Assembly: GCA_902791475.1 (NCBI GenBank)
Contig: CADAWC010000012.1
Location: 1-64,000, forward strand
Length of the DNA: 64,000 bases
DNA from: Fibrobacter succinogenes
GTDB lineage: Bacteria > Fibrobacterota > Fibrobacteria > Fibrobacterales > Fibrobacteraceae
Direction: 5' to 3'
The notes below the pieces were generated by a model. It was not told the origin of the DNA. It searched no databases and saw only the letters and a list, made by a program, of their open reading frames with translations. The translations under genes were made by a program, and so were the position numbers. Shown here piece after piece: positions 8,541-16,745 of the stretch (position 1 is the first letter of the stretch; each line of letters opens with the position of its first letter).

Positions 8541-9806
8541 ATGACAACAGAACGTAAAGACAACAATTACTTTTTTGATTCTGGGAATCTCTCGCCGGCG
8601 GCTCTAGAACGCAAGCACAGAATCGAAACGGATCCGTCTGTCCGCACGGACATTATGGAATACCTGCCGGGAATGGAAGTGATTCAATCCGACATCCGCG
8701 ACAAGGTTCTTGCGGCATTTGATAGCTACGAAGCATCCAAATATACGGCACGAGATGTGCAGTTTGCATTGCAGCACGACACCTGTTCTATCGAAGATTT
8801 CAAGGCGTTGCTTTCACCGGCTGCGGCTCCGTTCCTTGAGCAGATGGCCGCCAAGGCAAAGATTGAGACGGGTCGCCATTTCGGCAACAACGTCTATCTC
8901 TTTACGCCGCTCTACATCGCGAACTACTGTGAAAACTACTGCGTCTATTGCGGATTCAACTGCTACAACCACATCAAGCGTATGCAGCTGAACATGGAAC
9001 AAATCGAGCACGAGATGAAGGTCATCGCCGATAGCGGCATGGAAGAAGTCTTGTTGCTCACCGGCGAAAGCCGCGCCAAAAGCAGTGTCGAATACATCGG
9101 TGAAGCTTGTAAGCTTGCCCGCAAGTACTTCAAGCTCGTGGGCGTTGAAGTTTACCCGGTGAATGTCGATGAATACAAATACTTGCACGAATGCGGTGTC
9201 GATTACGTGACGGTGTTTCAGGAAACATACGACCGCAAGCGTTATGAACAACTTCACTTACTCGGCCACAAGCGCGTATTCCCATACCGCTTCGATTCTC
9301 AGGAACGCGCCCTCATGGGTGGCATGCGTGGTTGCGGATTCTCGGCGCTTCTCGGACTTTCGGACTTCCGCCGCGACGCTCTTGCAAGCGCTCTGCATGT
9401 TTACTACTTGCAAAAGAAGTATCCGCATGCCGAAATGAGCCTCAGTTGCCCGCGTCTCCGTCCGATTGTGAACAATGAAAAAATCAGTCCGCTCGATGTT
9501 CACGAAAAGGAACTCTGCCAAGTGCTTTGCGCCTACCGCATTTTCCTTCCGTTTGTGGGCATCACGGTCTCGAGCCGCGAAAGCAAGGAATTCCGCAACG
9601 GCATCGTGAAAATTGCCGCCACGAAGATTTCTGCAGGTGTCTCGACCGGCATTGGCGACCACGAAAGCAAATACAGCGGTCACGACGACGGGGAAGGCGG
9701 CGACGAACAGTTCGAAATCAATGACGGCCGCAGCATCGACAAGATGTACGCCGACATGAGTAGCGAAGGCATGCAGCCCGTGCTGAACGATTACCTGTAT
9801 GTTTAG
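8541..9806 (+). CDS. thiH: 2-iminoacetate synthase ThiH (radical SAM tyrosine lyase)
   Basis: 421 residues. It carries the radical SAM cluster motif CENYCVYCGF (C-x3-C-x2-C) near residue 135. It cleaves tyrosine to dehydroglycine and p-cresol, supplying ThiG anaerobically, which suits an obligate anaerobe. The N-terminal extension and the end (MSSEGMQPVLNDYL) match ThiH. It is the last gene before a terminator and belongs with thiSFG despite the 130-bp repeat-filled gap. Confidence 0.95.
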   Translation: MTTERKDNNYFFDSGNLSPAALERKHRIETDPSVRTDIMEYLPGMEVIQSDIRDKVLAAFDSYEASKYTARDVQFALQHDTCSIEDFKALLSPAAAPFLEQMAAKAKIETGRHFGNNVYLFTPLYIANYCENYCVYCGFNCYNHIKRMQLNMEQIEHEMKVIADSGMEEVLLLTGESRAKSSVEYIGEACKLARKYFKLVGVEVYPVNVDEYKYLHECGVDYVTVFQETYDRKRYEQLHLLGHKRVFPYRFDSQERALMGGMRGCGFSALLGLSDFRRDALASALHVYYLQKKYPHAEMSLSCPRLRPIVNNEKISPLDVHEKELCQVLCAYRIFLPFVGITVSSRESKEFRNGIVKIAATKISAGVSTGIGDHESKYSGHDDGEGGDEQFEINDGRSIDKMYADMSSEGMQPVLNDYLYV

Positions 9807-9858
9807 GCTTTAGGTTGTAGGTCTTAGGTATTAGGGCTATAATCGCGGCTTTGCCACA
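9806..9858. repeat. Half heptamer array after thiH
   Basis: Only the left arm (TTTAGGT, TGTAGGT, CTTAGGT, ATTAGGG units) and part of the GCGGCTTTGCC hairpin are present. The right arm is missing and a terminator and the IS element follow. It may be a truncated copy. Confidence 0.6.
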
Positions 9859-9869
9859 GTTACTAGAAA

Positions 9870-9899
9870 ACGCCTCGGAAAAATTCCGAGACGTTTTTT
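9870..9899 (+). terminator. Terminator after thiH
   Basis: ACGCCTCGGAA / TTCCGAGACGT stem, 3-base loop, then TTTTT. Confidence 0.8.
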
Positions 9900-9998
9900 G
9901 TTAATCCTTTAGGATCAAGACGATGCGAAGCATCGTCTTTAACAACCACCCGCATGCGGGTGAGATTGAAGCTTCAGCACTAACGAATGAATGAAAAA

Positions 9999-10060
9999 GG
10001 ATGTCCCCAAAATTGATAATGTTTAGTTGTTCAAGCCAACACTATCAACAGGAGACATCC
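9999..10060 (+). promoter_or_regulatory. Leader hairpin hiding the tnpA ribosome site
   Basis: GGATGTCC (9999-10006) pairs with GGAGACATCC (10051-10060), and the interior TTGATA / TATCAA segments pair as well. The AGGAG needed for tnpA translation is buried in the right arm. This mirrors the known IS200 strategy of repressing its own transposase translation. Confidence 0.6.
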
Positions 10061-10064
10061 CAAA

Positions 10065-10517
10065 ATGGCAGAAAGTCTAGCGCACACAAAATATGTGTGC
10101 AAATATCATATAGTATTTACTCCTAAGTATCGCCGCAAAATAATCTATTATCAATTGCGGGCCGATATACGTGAAATTATAAAAGATTTGTGTAAATGGA
10201 AAGGAGTGACAATTATAGAAGGTCATTTAATGAGCGACCATGTCCATCTTCTTCTCTCAATACCGCCTAAATATGCGGTGTCAGACATTATGGGCTATCT
10301 AAAAGGCAGATCGTCGATGATGATTTTTGAACGCCATGCAAATTTGAAGTACAAGTTTGGCAGCAAACACTTTTGGGCCACGGGGTACTATGTCAGTACG
10401 GTTGGATTAAATTCAGCGACTGTAGAAAAGTATATCCGGGATCAGGAAAAAGCTGACCAGATAGAAGATCGTTTAACAACCAAGGAATACGTCGACCCTT
10501 TTAAGGGTGGCCGGTAA
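10065..10517 (+). CDS. tnpA: IS200/IS605 family transposase TnpA (Y1 HUH)
   Basis: 150 residues, the standard size. The HUH motif is HVH at 59-61 within MSDHVHLLLSIPPKY, and the catalytic tyrosine is Tyr123 in VEKYIRDQEKA. It also has the family string RGRSSMMIFE-like helix. It is intact, so the element may still be active. It cuts and rejoins single-stranded DNA through a 5'-phosphotyrosine bond. No TnpB partner is present. Confidence 0.95.
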   Translation: MAESLAHTKYVCKYHIVFTPKYRRKIIYYQLRADIREIIKDLCKWKGVTIIEGHLMSDHVHLLLSIPPKYAVSDIMGYLKGRSSMMIFERHANLKYKFGSKHFWATGYYVSTVGLNSATVEKYIRDQEKADQIEDRLTTKEYVDPFKGGR

Positions 10518-10653
10518 TCAGTCCACATGGCTTGAACGAAGTGAAAGCAAGCGTCTTTTAGGCGCTCGGTAGTAATAAAGCCTTCTAGGCTCAGTGCAAA
10601 CCACCCCTTTTAGGGGTGGTTTGTGATTGAGGAGGAAAATACATGTTTTATTC

Positions 10654-11421
10654 CTATTTACTGTTTTTACAACCTTTTCTTCCGTAAGTCGAAAAGCATG
10701 TACCATAATCAGACTTGTATGCACTTTGCCAGTCTTTTCCGCTTGGAAGCAGGTACACTTCAACGGAGTAGGGATCATCTGGGTCTGACCAACGTAAACT
10801 AAGTGTATAACGGGTGTTGTCATCTATTTTTCCGACATTCAGAGCTTGACTTTGGAAAAGCTTTCGTACTGGAGCCATTCTGTACAAATCTTGCTTAGTT
10901 GAAGTTGTGTACTTTTTTGTTGTGAAGACATCGTTTCCTTCAATTTTGGAATCGTTTTTATTAAGTCTTTCTGCAATAATTTCAGCTACTCCTTCAAAGT
11001 TTGCGTCTCTAAGGGCGTTGTAGAATGTTCCTGCGTCACCGATCATTTCACAGATGTTGACATTTGCGGGTAAAGTTCTATGCTTTCCCTGAACGTTGAT
11101 AGATGTGTTTTTATGCAATTCTATTACGAACAACGCTGCTCCTGTATTAGTCGACAGCGCGTAGTTGAGTTTTTTCGAGAATGCGTCTCTATCTACGCCA
11201 GTGACAGGATCGTAAACTTCCATTGCCGCATTATCCTCAATAAGCGCTAAGTTAAGAGCGTTTCTGAGGTCGTAAAGTTTCATTAAGTCGATTTTTTCAC
11301 GAGCCTTTTCACCAAAACCAAAAAGTTTCGGCATAGCAACGGTGGATAGGATACCCATAATCGCGATAACCACCATAAGCTCCATGAGGGTAATACCCCT
11401 CTTTGAATTCATCGGTTTCAT
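10654..11421 (-). CDS. Type IV pilin-like / pseudopilin protein
   Basis: 255 residues, ATG at 11421 with GGAG 7 bases upstream. A short basic leader is followed by the prepilin peptidase and methylation motif RGITLMELMVVIAIMGIL; cleavage would follow Gly. The usual Phe1 is Ile here and Glu5 is kept. The remaining 220 residues form a larger globular head than minor pseudopilins usually have, with Cys pairs at the C-terminus (YGTCFSTYGRKGCKNSK). It is probably exported as part of a pilus or type II-like filament. No assembly genes are adjacent, so the system is unidentified. Confidence 0.82.
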   Translation of the reverse strand: MKPMNSKRGITLMELMVVIAIMGILSTVAMPKLFGFGEKAREKIDLMKLYDLRNALNLALIEDNAAMEVYDPVTGVDRDAFSKKLNYALSTNTGAALFVIELHKNTSINVQGKHRTLPANVNICEMIGDAGTFYNALRDANFEGVAEIIAERLNKNDSKIEGNDVFTTKKYTTSTKQDLYRMAPVRKLFQSQALNVGKIDDNTRYTLSLRWSDPDDPYSVEVYLLPSGKDWQSAYKSDYGTCFSTYGRKGCKNSK

Positions 11422-11585
11422 AGTATCGCTCCATATGTCTGTAGGACGATTCGTCCCTTTTTTTATAAAAATAGATAACCAAAACAGGTCGCGACATATT
11501 TTCGTGATAAAAAAGTAACAAACGTGAGAAAACGCACAGATTTCAAGCTTTAAGCTGTTCTATTCCAAAGTAGAGCATTTTTTTC

Positions 11586-11593
11586 TACCTTTA
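11586..11593 (+). promoter_or_regulatory. -7-like element TACCTTTA before thiE
   Basis: It ends 5 bases before the thiE ATG, with no ribosome site between. This predicts a leaderless thiE mRNA independent of the riboswitch at 6.7 kb. Confidence 0.45.
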
Positions 11594-11598
11594 AAAAC

Positions 11599-12237
11599 AT
11601 GAAAAATCTTGATACTACGCTCTATTTCATTACCGATAGCACAAGCGTGCCAGCAGAACGTTTTTTGCCTACTATAGAAGCGGCATGCAAAGGCGGAGCA
11701 ACGCTAATCCAGCTCCGCGAAAAGAACCGCTCTACGCGAGAATACATGGAGCTTGCAACAGCGACACACGAAATAACCAAGCGTTACAATATCCCGTTGA
11801 TTATTGATGACCGCGTTGATGTGGCTTTAGCCATCGATGCCGAAGGCGTACATGTTGGTCAAACTGACATGCCCGTGAAAATCGCCCGCCAGCTGATGGG
11901 TGAAGATAAAATAATCGGAGCGACGACGAAGACTGTACCTCAGGCTTTGGAGGCTTACGAACAAGGTGCGGATTATCTAGGCGTTGGTGCAATTTATCCA
12001 ACAACTACTAAAGTAGTCACAATTCTCACAAGTGTCGATACGCTCAAGGCAATCGTGAAGGCCGTGCCAATTAAGGTAAACGCCATTGGCGGGCTCAATA
12101 AAGACAATATCGGTGTGCTCAAGGGCTCCGGTATTTCGGGAATCTGCGCAGTTTCTGCCATTATGAAAGCGGCGGACCCGGAAAAGGCGACACGAGAATT
12201 GAAGCAGGCTTTTTTTAAACTAGTCAATAGTCATTAG
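11599..12237 (+). CDS. thiE: Thiamine-phosphate synthase ThiE
   Basis: 212 residues. It joins HMP-pyrophosphate and thiazole phosphate to form thiamine phosphate. TIM-barrel signatures: GGATLIQLREKNRSTREY, IPLIIDDRVDVALAIDAEGVH-type segment, GADYLGVGAIYPT, and AIGGLNKDNI for phosphate binding. One substitution, VVTI instead of the usual (T)K.D/GA loop around residue 138, may be neutral. The last residues (VNSH) are encoded inside a heptamer repeat, so the element has supplied the stop codon. Confidence 0.95.
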   Translation: MKNLDTTLYFITDSTSVPAERFLPTIEAACKGGATLIQLREKNRSTREYMELATATHEITKRYNIPLIIDDRVDVALAIDAEGVHVGQTDMPVKIARQLMGEDKIIGATTKTVPQALEAYEQGADYLGVGAIYPTTTKVVTILTSVDTLKAIVKAVPIKVNAIGGLNKDNIGVLKGSGISGICAVSAIMKAADPEKATRELKQAFFKLVNSH

Positions 12238-12321
12238 TCTTTAGTTATTAGTTTTTAATTTGGCAGCTATGCTGCGATTTAAAAAACCAATGACCAATAA
12301 CCATCAACCAATAACTAATTG
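12221..12321. repeat. Inverted heptamer arrays (element 4, TAGTCAT variant)
   Basis: The left arm has TAGTCAA/TAGTCAT/TAGTCTT/TAGTTAT/TAGTTTT units overlapping the thiE stop codon. A central hairpin (GGCAGCTATGCTGC) follows, then a right arm of AATGACC/AATAACC/AACTAAT units. The 7-bp period is exact. Confidence 0.75.
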
Positions 12322-12342
12322 ATTATTACTATCTTTTTTGCA

Positions 12343-13167
12343 ATGAAAAAGAATTTAAAGAATGCGTTGTCGTTTGTGGTCGATGTGGGCAATACGCACA
12401 CAGTCCTTGGAATATATAAGGGCGACAAAGTTGTCGATCACTGGAGACTTACAACCCGCAAGCAAACGACCTCAGACGAGGTGATGAATCGCGTGGGCGG
12501 TCTAATCCATCTTTCTAAAATCAAGTTAGAAGCGGTGACGCACGTAGGTCTTTCGACTGTGGTGCCGTCATTGGAACGCCCGTGGGTCAAGGCTTTGCAG
12601 ACTCTACTCAAGCGCCCGGTACAGGTTGTCAGCTCAACAAACTGCTTGAACTGTCCGATTGCATACCCGAATCCAAGCACACTTGGAGCAGACCGTCTCT
12701 GCAATGTCATTGCCCTCAAGGAACGCGGATACACCGACGCCATCGTCATTGACATGGGTACGGCAACAACATTTGACGTGATGAAAGACGGCGGCTTTGC
12801 GGGCGGTATTATCATTCCAGGCATCAGCGCTAGTCTCGATGTGCTCACTGAAAAAGCGGCTCGCCTTTTGCCGGTAAGTATTGAATGGCCCAAGCGCCTC
12901 ATCGCAAATAACACCGATGACGCCATTCGCGCCGGCCTCTTGTTCGGCTTCATGGCAGAACTCGAAACGCTTGTTGCAAAAATTAAGCAGGAGATGGGCA
13001 AGAAGGATGTTCCAGTTTTTGCAACGGGTGGCTGGGGACGCACTGTCGTTGGACATACCAAAATAATCGATACTTACGATCCGTACTTGACTCTGGACGG
13101 AGTCCGCCTGGTCGCACTTCACGGGGATTCAGCCGCCGAAGTCATCGACAAAGACGCCGAAGAATAA
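12343..13167 (+). CDS. coaX: Type III pantothenate kinase CoaX
   Basis: 274 residues from the ATG at 12343. It phosphorylates pantothenate, the first step of coenzyme A synthesis, and is an ASKHA-fold enzyme. Motifs seen: FVVDVGNTHTVLGIYKGDKV (phosphate 1), YPNPSTLGADRLCN, IDMGTATTFDVM (phosphate 2) and FAGGIIIPGI. The start is favoured because TATCTTTT at 12330-12337 ends 5 bases upstream, as at other apparently leaderless genes. The next gene follows after 18 bases, so the two may be cotranscribed. Confidence 0.95.
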   Translation: MKKNLKNALSFVVDVGNTHTVLGIYKGDKVVDHWRLTTRKQTTSDEVMNRVGGLIHLSKIKLEAVTHVGLSTVVPSLERPWVKALQTLLKRPVQVVSSTNCLNCPIAYPNPSTLGADRLCNVIALKERGYTDAIVIDMGTATTFDVMKDGGFAGGIIIPGISASLDVLTEKAARLLPVSIEWPKRLIANNTDDAIRAGLLFGFMAELETLVAKIKQEMGKKDVPVFATGGWGRTVVGHTKIIDTYDPYLTLDGVRLVALHGDSAAEVIDKDAEE

Positions 13168-13185
13168 TTGAACTCGGAGGGGAAA

Positions 13186-14676
13186 ATGAAAGCAATTTTC
13201 ACAAGCCTTATTTTAGCAACGATGGTTTTTGCCGAAACCGGTCGTTCTCCTGTAATCAGTTCTGAACGCACTCGTAACCTGCGCGGGCTCGATTACGCAC
13301 CGATGCTTTTTGAATACCATCGTCAAACAATAGGCGAGGGGAACCACTTTTTCACCTATCCTCGGCGCGATACAACGTTCCAAAAAGATTTTTACAAGAA
13401 TCACAAAAACGCGATGGCATTCTTTGAAAGCGATAGCAATTCCTCGCACAAGTTTGCTATTGCGGTAAGCCCGATTCTTGGCATAGACTACAAGTCCTCG
13501 TCTGCACTCGGTGATACTATTTGGCCATCAATCGATGGAGGCCTTTTCATCCGCGGTTTTGCCGATTCACTCGACTTCGATCTCGATGCAAGAATGTACT
13601 CAGAAGGCCATGCCGCCAAGAAACCCAAAAGCTACGACCACGAAGTCTTTGACGTCCAGAAAAAAGACAAAGGTGACGGCGGAATTGATTACGTCAGTTT
13701 TTCACGCTACCGCGCACACTTAGCTCTAAACTACGCATGGGCAAGACTCCAGCTCGCTCGCGATGTTTTACATTGGGGCCCAGGCTACTACAACAATCTT
13801 TCGCTCAACCAGTTTGCGCTCCCGTACAATATGCTCTCGCTCGACCTTACATTTGGTCCGTTGCGCATCTACAGTGTATACGCAGATCTCCGTGTAAATT
13901 CCTGGAGCTACAGCAAAGACAACCTGAACGACCGCAATCTCTATGCACATCGTTACGAGCTCTCCCTCAAGAATTTCACACTAGGCATTTCTGAAATTCA
14001 AATTCTTTACAACGAGAATAAGCCTTGGCTGTTCGTTCCTATAGCACCGCTGTTTATTGAAAAAGGGAACTACTCCGAACGCGTGAATAACGGGGCTCTA
14101 GCCATCGACATGAACATCCAGCTATTCAAGATGGCCCGTATATACGGTGAATTTTTCCTGGACGACATGGAATCGCCTTACGCCGTTTACCAGAACCGCT
14201 ATAGCAACAACCGCTGGGCAGCCATGCTTGGTGTCCAAGTCGCTCGAGATATGGAGGTTAAAGGCAAGCCTTTGCAACTCGGAACAATCGCCGAAATCGC
14301 ACGCGTAGAACCGTTTACATACTGCCATTACGACACCGCTCAGGGACAAATGGCGCACCTCGGCCTTCCGCTCGGAAACCCCAACGGCCCGAACTCTCTA
14401 GCTATCGACTGGACGCTTTACAGCCGCCTTTTCTGGAACGCATCATCAAGTTTTTTCTTTAGCCTGCACAACAAGTGGCTCTGGAAAGGGGTGGATTACG
14501 GCAGCGATATTAACGACCCATATAAGACTCAGCCCAAGAAATTTATAAACGGAGCCCCCCTACAATATACCATAGCCCCCTCCATCAGCTATAGCGGAAA
14601 TCACATTTCTTACGAACTTGAGCTTATTTTCGGAAAAATCCGTGCTGTTTTTGTACGAACGACCTTGAACTGGTAG
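13186..14676 (+). CDS. Wzi-like outer membrane beta-barrel (capsule assembly family)
   Basis: 496 residues from the ATG at 13186, 4-8 bases after GGAGGGG. Signal peptide MKAIFTSLILATMVFAE. The body shows alternating hydrophobic strands and the family-like stretch RDVLHWGPGYYNNLSLNQ followed by PYNMLSLDLTFGPLRIYSVY, and it ends with an aromatic-terminated strand (VFVRTTLNW), typical of outer membrane barrels. Wzi proteins help attach capsule polysaccharide to the surface. Its position ahead of a PglF/CapD-like enzyme and a Wzc-like kinase fits an envelope polysaccharide role. Confidence 0.78.
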   Translation: MKAIFTSLILATMVFAETGRSPVISSERTRNLRGLDYAPMLFEYHRQTIGEGNHFFTYPRRDTTFQKDFYKNHKNAMAFFESDSNSSHKFAIAVSPILGIDYKSSSALGDTIWPSIDGGLFIRGFADSLDFDLDARMYSEGHAAKKPKSYDHEVFDVQKKDKGDGGIDYVSFSRYRAHLALNYAWARLQLARDVLHWGPGYYNNLSLNQFALPYNMLSLDLTFGPLRIYSVYADLRVNSWSYSKDNLNDRNLYAHRYELSLKNFTLGISEIQILYNENKPWLFVPIAPLFIEKGNYSERVNNGALAIDMNIQLFKMARIYGEFFLDDMESPYAVYQNRYSNNRWAAMLGVQVARDMEVKGKPLQLGTIAEIARVEPFTYCHYDTAQGQMAHLGLPLGNPNGPNSLAIDWTLYSRLFWNASSSFFFSLHNKWLWKGVDYGSDINDPYKTQPKKFINGAPLQYTIAPSISYSGNHISYELELIFGKIRAVFVRTTLNW

Positions 14677-14745
14677 TCTTTTATAACTATTTTATAACAT
14701 AAGAAACCGATTAAAAACAAAGGTTTTTAACAAAAAGGATTGGCG

Positions 14746-16710
14746 ATGGCCAAAATAATGGGATTGTTCTCGAACTTCAGAATTCGCAAACGCGTATTGG
14801 CAATTGCGGATGCATTTATCGTTGTTGTCGCAGGCTTGTTTGCAAACTTTCCTTTACCACTATACGCAAACGCAATTGACCGTGCCGACCTTTTTGCCAT
14901 ATTCTTTTTAAGCGTCATTTTGTGTTTTAGTAGCTTGCTTTTCTTTGGAGCCTACAACAAGCTTTGGCGCTATCTCAACCGTTATGATTTTTACAGCTGC
15001 ATCAAAGGCGTATTCGTTGGCATTACCGTAACTTACATTTTCTTCTACGTTATCAACGGACACCTGTATTGGCAGTTCGCCCTGGTGCAAGCGCTTATCG
15101 CAAGCTTTGGCACATGCCTTTTCCGCTACATGTTCCGAAGAACATTTATTTCCTTAGTCAATACCGGACATAAAGAAGCATTAAAAAAACGCACCATGAT
15201 TATCGGTGCCGGTAACGCCACTAAGCTTTTGCTCAACGAAATCAAGAACAGCGCAAAAGATGCAGAAAACGGCGTTGCTACATCAAACGCATCAAAGATT
15301 AATCCAGTCTGTCTCATAGACGACGACCGCCAAAAGATCGGCAAAATGTTTGAAGGCGTACTCGTTGCTGGCTCGACTACTGATATTCCCAAAATTGCAA
15401 AGCAAGAAGAAATCGAACTGATCCTTTTTGCAATTCCGAGCTGCCCGCCGAAAGATCGCCAGGTCATCATGGACTTGTGCGGTAAGACCGGACTCCCGGT
15501 AAAAGTTCTTCCTTTTGTGGGCTCGATTTTGGATACATCCAATGTCGGAGACGGTTCAACCAGCTTTGCCACTCAGATCCGTGATATCAAGGTCGAAGAC
15601 TTGCTTGGACGTGAACCAATCAAGTTCGACAACAAGGATATTCGCGCCTATATCGAAAATAAAGTTTGTATGGTGACCGGTGGCGGAGGAAGCATCGGTA
15701 GTGAACTTGTTCGTCAAATCGCAAAGTACAATCCTAAACAAATTATCATTGTTGATATTTACGAAAACAACGCTTACGATATCCAGCAAGAACTCGTAAT
15801 GGAATACGGAAAGTCTTTGAACCTTGTCACGCTTATCGCTAGCGTTCGAGACTATTTCCGCATGAACCAGATTTTCAAGACCTACCAGCCGGAAGTGATT
15901 TTCCATGCCGCAGCCCATAAGCATGTGCCGTTGATGGAAAACAACCCGATGGAAGCGATTAAGAACAACGTTATCGGAACATTTAACGTGGCCACCCTTG
16001 CCATGTTCAATAACGTCAAAAAATTTGTGATGATCAGTACCGACAAGGCCGTGAACCCGACAAACGTTATGGGTGCCTCTAAACGTTGCTGCGAAATGAT
16101 CGTGCGCTTCATGTCCATGCAGAAGGATAGTAACACGGAATTCGTGGTCACACGCTTTGGTAACGTTCTTGGCAGTAACGGTAGTGTGATACCTCTCTTC
16201 AAGCGCCAAATTGAACAAGGCAAACCGGTAACGGTAACGCATCCCGAAATCATCCGCTACTTCATGACCATTCCAGAAGCAGTAAGCCTAGTGCTCGAAG
16301 CCGCAAGTATTGCCAAGGGGGGTGAGATTTTCGTGCTTGACATGGGCATGCCGGTCAAGATTGTAACACTTGCAGAAAACTTGATCCGTATGTATGGCAA
16401 GGTGCCGTACAAGGATGTTCCTATCAAGTTCACAGGACTCCGTCCGGGTGAAAAGATTAAGGAAGAGCTTTTGATGAATGAAGAAGGCTTGAAGAAGACA
16501 AAGAACAAGCTCATCTTCATCGGTAAGCAAATTGATATTGACACATCCAAGTTCATCAACGAACTTTGGAAACTCAAGAACGCCGCATCTGAAAACAATG
16601 ACGAAATCGCCATTAATGCTCTACACGAAATTGTCCCGACGTTCACAACTCCAGAAAAGTTCAACAGCTCTATTTTGAAGAATTCTGAACCCGCAGCACA
16701 AAAAGCTTAA
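14746..16710 (+). CDS. Membrane-bound nucleoside-diphosphate-sugar 4,6-dehydratase (PglF/CapD/FlaA1 type)
   Basis: 654 residues. The ATG at 14746 is 7 bases after AAGGA; a TTG six bases earlier is too close to that site. Four membrane segments (residues about 15-125) precede a first Rossmann domain (MIIGAGNATKLLLNEI) and a second, extended SDR domain with TGGGGSIGSELVRQIA and the STDKAVNPTNVMGASKR active-site region. This architecture is that of UDP-GlcNAc 4,6-dehydratases that begin bacillosamine or FucNAc-type sugar synthesis for glycans. The exact sugar product cannot be told from sequence. Confidence 0.93.
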   Translation: MAKIMGLFSNFRIRKRVLAIADAFIVVVAGLFANFPLPLYANAIDRADLFAIFFLSVILCFSSLLFFGAYNKLWRYLNRYDFYSCIKGVFVGITVTYIFFYVINGHLYWQFALVQALIASFGTCLFRYMFRRTFISLVNTGHKEALKKRTMIIGAGNATKLLLNEIKNSAKDAENGVATSNASKINPVCLIDDDRQKIGKMFEGVLVAGSTTDIPKIAKQEEIELILFAIPSCPPKDRQVIMDLCGKTGLPVKVLPFVGSILDTSNVGDGSTSFATQIRDIKVEDLLGREPIKFDNKDIRAYIENKVCMVTGGGGSIGSELVRQIAKYNPKQIIIVDIYENNAYDIQQELVMEYGKSLNLVTLIASVRDYFRMNQIFKTYQPEVIFHAAAHKHVPLMENNPMEAIKNNVIGTFNVATLAMFNNVKKFVMISTDKAVNPTNVMGASKRCCEMIVRFMSMQKDSNTEFVVTRFGNVLGSNGSVIPLFKRQIEQGKPVTVTHPEIIRYFMTIPEAVSLVLEAASIAKGGEIFVLDMGMPVKIVTLAENLIRMYGKVPYKDVPIKFTGLRPGEKIKEELLMNEEGLKKTKNKLIFIGKQIDIDTSKFINELWKLKNAASENNDEIAINALHEIVPTFTTPEKFNSSILKNSEPAAQKA

Positions 16711-16745
16711 CAACCAAACAAACAAAAACCAAGAAGGATCAAAAT

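Larger units (their letters stand above)
9940..10640 (+). mobile_element. IS200/IS605-type single-strand insertion element (approximate ends)
   Basis: The tnpA-only gene is flanked by subterminal hairpins instead of inverted terminal repeats: ACCCGCATGCGGGT at 9948-9961 on the left and ACCACCCC-TTTT-GGGGTGGT near 10603-10622 on the right. Both arms begin with AACCACCC, as expected of the imperfect palindromes TnpA binds. The exact cleavage sites cannot be fixed without a second copy. It sits between thiH and the pilin-like gene and separates thiSFGH from thiE. Confidence 0.75.

Noticed and set aside
15095..15125. TTGGCACATGCC inside the dehydratase gene as a sigma-54 site
   Set aside because: The -12 GC element is missing at the required 12-bp distance and it lies inside a coding region.
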